Source: Streptosporangium subroseum (GTDB taxonomy: Bacteria; Actinomycetota; Actinomycetes; Streptosporangiales; Streptosporangiaceae). From it: a stretch of DNA of 64,000 bases. Shown piece by piece: positions 62,338-64,000 of this stretch. Each line of letters starts with the position of its first letter. Position 1 is the stretch's first letter. The notes under the pieces are model-generated. The model saw only the letters and a list, made by a program, of their open reading frames with translations. It ran no database searches and was not told the origin of the DNA. The translations under genes were made by a program, and so were the position numbers. The DNA lies in contig NZ_FZOD01000001.1 of the NCBI RefSeq assembly GCF_900188345.1, positions 62,001-126,000 on the forward strand, given 5' to 3'.

Positions 62338-63110
62338 TCATGTCCGCACGCGATCTGGCGGTGGTGGCCCGCTTCGACAGCCGTCTCTTCTGGCGCGACA
62401 AGACGGCCCTGACCACGTCCGTGGGGCTCTTTGTCCTCCTCGGCATCGGGCTCCCGCTCATGATGGACAGGGTCGGCCCGGAGGGCCCGAAGTTCCTGCT
62501 GGACATCCATCTGGGGGTGCTCGTGACGTTCCTCACCGTCGCGACGTTCAGCCAGATCGCGACGACGCTCACCGCCCGCCGCGACCAGCTTCTCCTCAAA
62601 CGGATGCGGACCACCGGGCTGAGCGACCGCGACATCCTCGGCGGCGAGGTGGGCAATCTGGTCATCCAGGCGACGCTGCTGACCGGCGTCGTGTCGGTGG
62701 CCCTGTACGCGCTGACCGGCCTGACGATGCCGCGCGACCCCCTGCTGTACCTGGTGTTCGTGGTCGCGGGCTCCGCCGTCCTGTGCCTCCTGGGAGCGGC
62801 GTTCACCGCGGTCATCCCACGCACCGAGGTCGCCACCGTCATGACCATGCCGTTCTTCTTCCTGGCCGGTATCGGCGCGGGCGGCTTCGGCCCGATGCTG
62901 GAGATGCTTCCCGGCTGGGCCGGCACGGTGCTCGATCTGCTGCCGACCGCCGCGGTCGTGGAGGCGGCACAGGTCGCCTACGCGGCGGACGGCACGTTCC
63001 TCGGTGATCTGGGGGCGGCTGCCGTACCGGCACTGAAGCTGGTGGTCTGGGCGGCCATCGGGCTTCTCGCGGTCAGACGCTGGTTCCGCTGGGAGACGAG
63101 AAGGTCATAG
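62334..63110 (+). CDS. ABC-2 type transporter permease
   Basis: 258 residues from GTG 62334, overlapping the ATPase stop as GTGA; ATG 62340 is the alternative. Six hydrophobic segments. Typical of ABC-2 family: TALTTSVGLFVLLGIGLPLMM at the first helix, LLLKRMRTTGLSDRDILGGEVG in the cytosolic loop, and TMPFFFLAGIGAGGFGPMLEMLPGWAG in the fifth. Its last codons are part of a 45-bp tandem repeat. Confidence 0.92.
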   Translation: MIMSARDLAVVARFDSRLFWRDKTALTTSVGLFVLLGIGLPLMMDRVGPEGPKFLLDIHLGVLVTFLTVATFSQIATTLTARRDQLLLKRMRTTGLSDRDILGGEVGNLVIQATLLTGVVSVALYALTGLTMPRDPLLYLVFVVAGSAVLCLLGAAFTAVIPRTEVATVMTMPFFFLAGIGAGGFGPMLEMLPGWAGTVLDLLPTAAVVEAAQVAYAADGTFLGDLGAAAVPALKLVVWAAIGLLAVRRWFRWETRRS

Positions 63111-63247
63111 GTCCACCCGGTCCCCTGGAAGGCAAGAAGGTCGTGGGTTCACCCACATCGCGCAGGCCCCTGGAAGACGGAACGCTCGTGGCCTCGCCCC
63201 CTCGCGCCGGCTCCCTGGGAAGACGAGGAAGTCATAGGTTCACACAT
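63093..63247 (+). repeat. 45-46-bp tandem repeat derived from the permease 3' end
   Basis: Four units start at 63093 (36 bp), 63129 (45 bp), 63174 (46 bp) and 63220 (28 bp). Unit 1 contains the last permease codons and its TAG; unit 4 ends at the ATG of the kinase. All share an AAGxCxxGAAGGTCxTxGGT-like start and an end CCCCTGG. It fills the space between the two genes. Confidence 0.85.
63235..63240 (+). promoter_or_regulatory. Leaderless -10 box of the histidine kinase
   Basis: TAGGTT lies 7 nt before the ATG at 63248, inside repeat unit 4. The equivalent bases of unit 1 (TAGGTC) are the permease stop codon. Confidence 0.55.
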
Positions 63248-64000
63248 ATGCGGATAACCCCCCGGCGCCTGGCCATCGGCGTGATCGTGCTGATCTCCGT
63301 AGGCTTCATGATCTCCGCGGTCATCCTGATCGTCCAGTACGGCGGGTTCACCGGGATCGCCGTGGTCTCGATCGCGCTCCCCGGCTTCTTCGTCCCCCAC
63401 TTCCTGCACATCCGGGCCGCCCTGCGCGGCGCCGAGCCCGGCGGCCCGACCGTCGGACTGCTGATCCAGGCGATCGCCGCCTACGCCCCGATCGTGCTCC
63501 TCCCCGACTCGCTCGGAGGATATTGGTGGGGCATGCCGTCCATCCTGCTCGGCCCGGTGCTCCTGCGCCTGCGCCTGCCGCTCGCCCTCGGCTGCCTGGT
63601 CCCGATGACGGTGGTCCATTTCGCCGCCGCGAGCGCCGTCGCGGAATCGGAATTCATGATTCTGAACGGCGTCTACGGCCTCTGCAACCTTTTCGTCACC
63701 GGATTCACGATCTACGGGGTGGTGCGGCTGGTGGTCGTCAGCGACGAACTGGCACAGGCCAGGACGGAGCTGGCCGAGGCCGCGGTGCTGCGGGAGCGGC
63801 TGCGGATCTCCCGGGACCTGCACGACGGGCTGGGCAGCAGCCTGGCCGCCATCGCCCTCAAGGGCGACCTCGCGCGCAAACTGATCGGGCGCGACCCCGG
63901 GGCGGCGGACGGGGAGCTCGCCGAGCTGATCCACGTGGCCAGGGACGCCGCCCAGGACGTGCGGCAGGTGGCGCGGGGCTACCGGGAGGTGTCGCTGACC
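63248..64000 (+). CDS. Sensor histidine kinase, HisKA_3 (DesK/NarL) type, partial
   Basis: The first 251 codons of a gene cut by the right edge. The N-terminal half has four or five membrane segments (about 9-30, 36-53, 70-88, 97-125, 140-165), then a coiled linker SDELAQARTELAEAAVLRER. The phosphorylated H192 lies in ISRDLHDGLGSSLAAIALKGDLA, the HisKA_3 dimerisation domain; the ATPase domain would follow outside. It lies downstream of an ABC-2 exporter, so a partner response regulator to the right and control of the exporter are plausible. Confidence 0.9.
   Translation, partial: MRITPRRLAIGVIVLISVGFMISAVILIVQYGGFTGIAVVSIALPGFFVPHFLHIRAALRGAEPGGPTVGLLIQAIAAYAPIVLLPDSLGGYWWGMPSILLGPVLLRLRLPLALGCLVPMTVVHFAAASAVAESEFMILNGVYGLCNLFVTGFTIYGVVRLVVVSDELAQARTELAEAAVLRERLRISRDLHDGLGSSLAAIALKGDLARKLIGRDPGAADGELAELIHVARDAAQDVRQVARGYREVSLT

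Noticed and set aside
1..64000. Prophage, insertion sequence or tRNA-linked island
   Set aside because: I found no transposase, integrase, phage structural gene, tRNA or attachment repeat; repeats present are local tandem arrays.

Overview
The window is about 70% G+C chromosomal DNA of an actinomycete. Several features point to the order Streptosporangiales or a near relative: DUF4191 next to lipA, a DUF397 gene, paired glnA/glnA2 with glnE, a CobU with a fused N-terminal domain, and many leaderless starts where a TAnnnT box lies 6-8 nt before ATG or GTG. The genus is inference. I see no rRNA, tRNA, CRISPR array, insertion sequence or prophage. It reads as stable core chromosome with small accessory patches and unusually many short tandem repeats.

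Layout. 0-3 kb: SMI1/KNR4 protein, aldo/keto reductase and a small conserved protein. 3-5.5 kb: cobalamin genes cobU and cobS. 5.5-8.4 kb: a 28-bp minisatellite, CPBP protease, DUF1648 membrane protein and a GntR regulator with palindromic operators. 8.5-18.4 kb: core metabolism, with pepA, lpd and sucB (2-oxoacid dehydrogenase), a TIGR01777 epimerase, an S51 peptidase, lipB, lipA, DUF4191 and a methyltransferase. LipB and LipA build the lipoyl group that SucB carries and Lpd re-oxidises. 18.7-26 kb: a complete five-gene peptide ABC importer followed by a cytoplasmic gamma-glutamyltransferase-like enzyme.

28-43 kb is a nitrogen region. glnA has a four-box GlnR site and an adenylylation tyrosine, glnE encodes the adenylyltransferase, and glnA2 is an alpha-type glutamine synthetase without that tyrosine but with its own GlnR-like box. 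Between them lie an SDR/TetR pair with two perfect operators, hydrolases, an NlpC/P60 protein with peptide repeats, an F420/flavin-type oxidoreductase, an amidotransferase and a hotdog protein.

43.4-46 kb is the most unusual locus: a terpene-synthase-like protein that has lost both metal motifs, a four-EF-hand calcium-binding protein, and an intact class I terpene synthase, apparently in one transcription unit. A downstream array of hairpins with GNRA-type loops follows it.

46-64 kb: a C-terminal ArsR-type regulator facing an MFS pump, a secreted beta-propeller protein, nadE, a decayed patch (an NTF2-like relic with several frameshifts, a truncated HTH/DUF5753 relic and an intact DUF397 gene), a TetR/DHA2 efflux pair with complex operators, another MFS protein, panB, three PLP or DUF2278 genes, an ABC-2 exporter, and the start of a DesK-type histidine kinase cut off by the right edge. 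The kinase promoter lies inside a tandem repeat that derives from the 3' end of the exporter gene.
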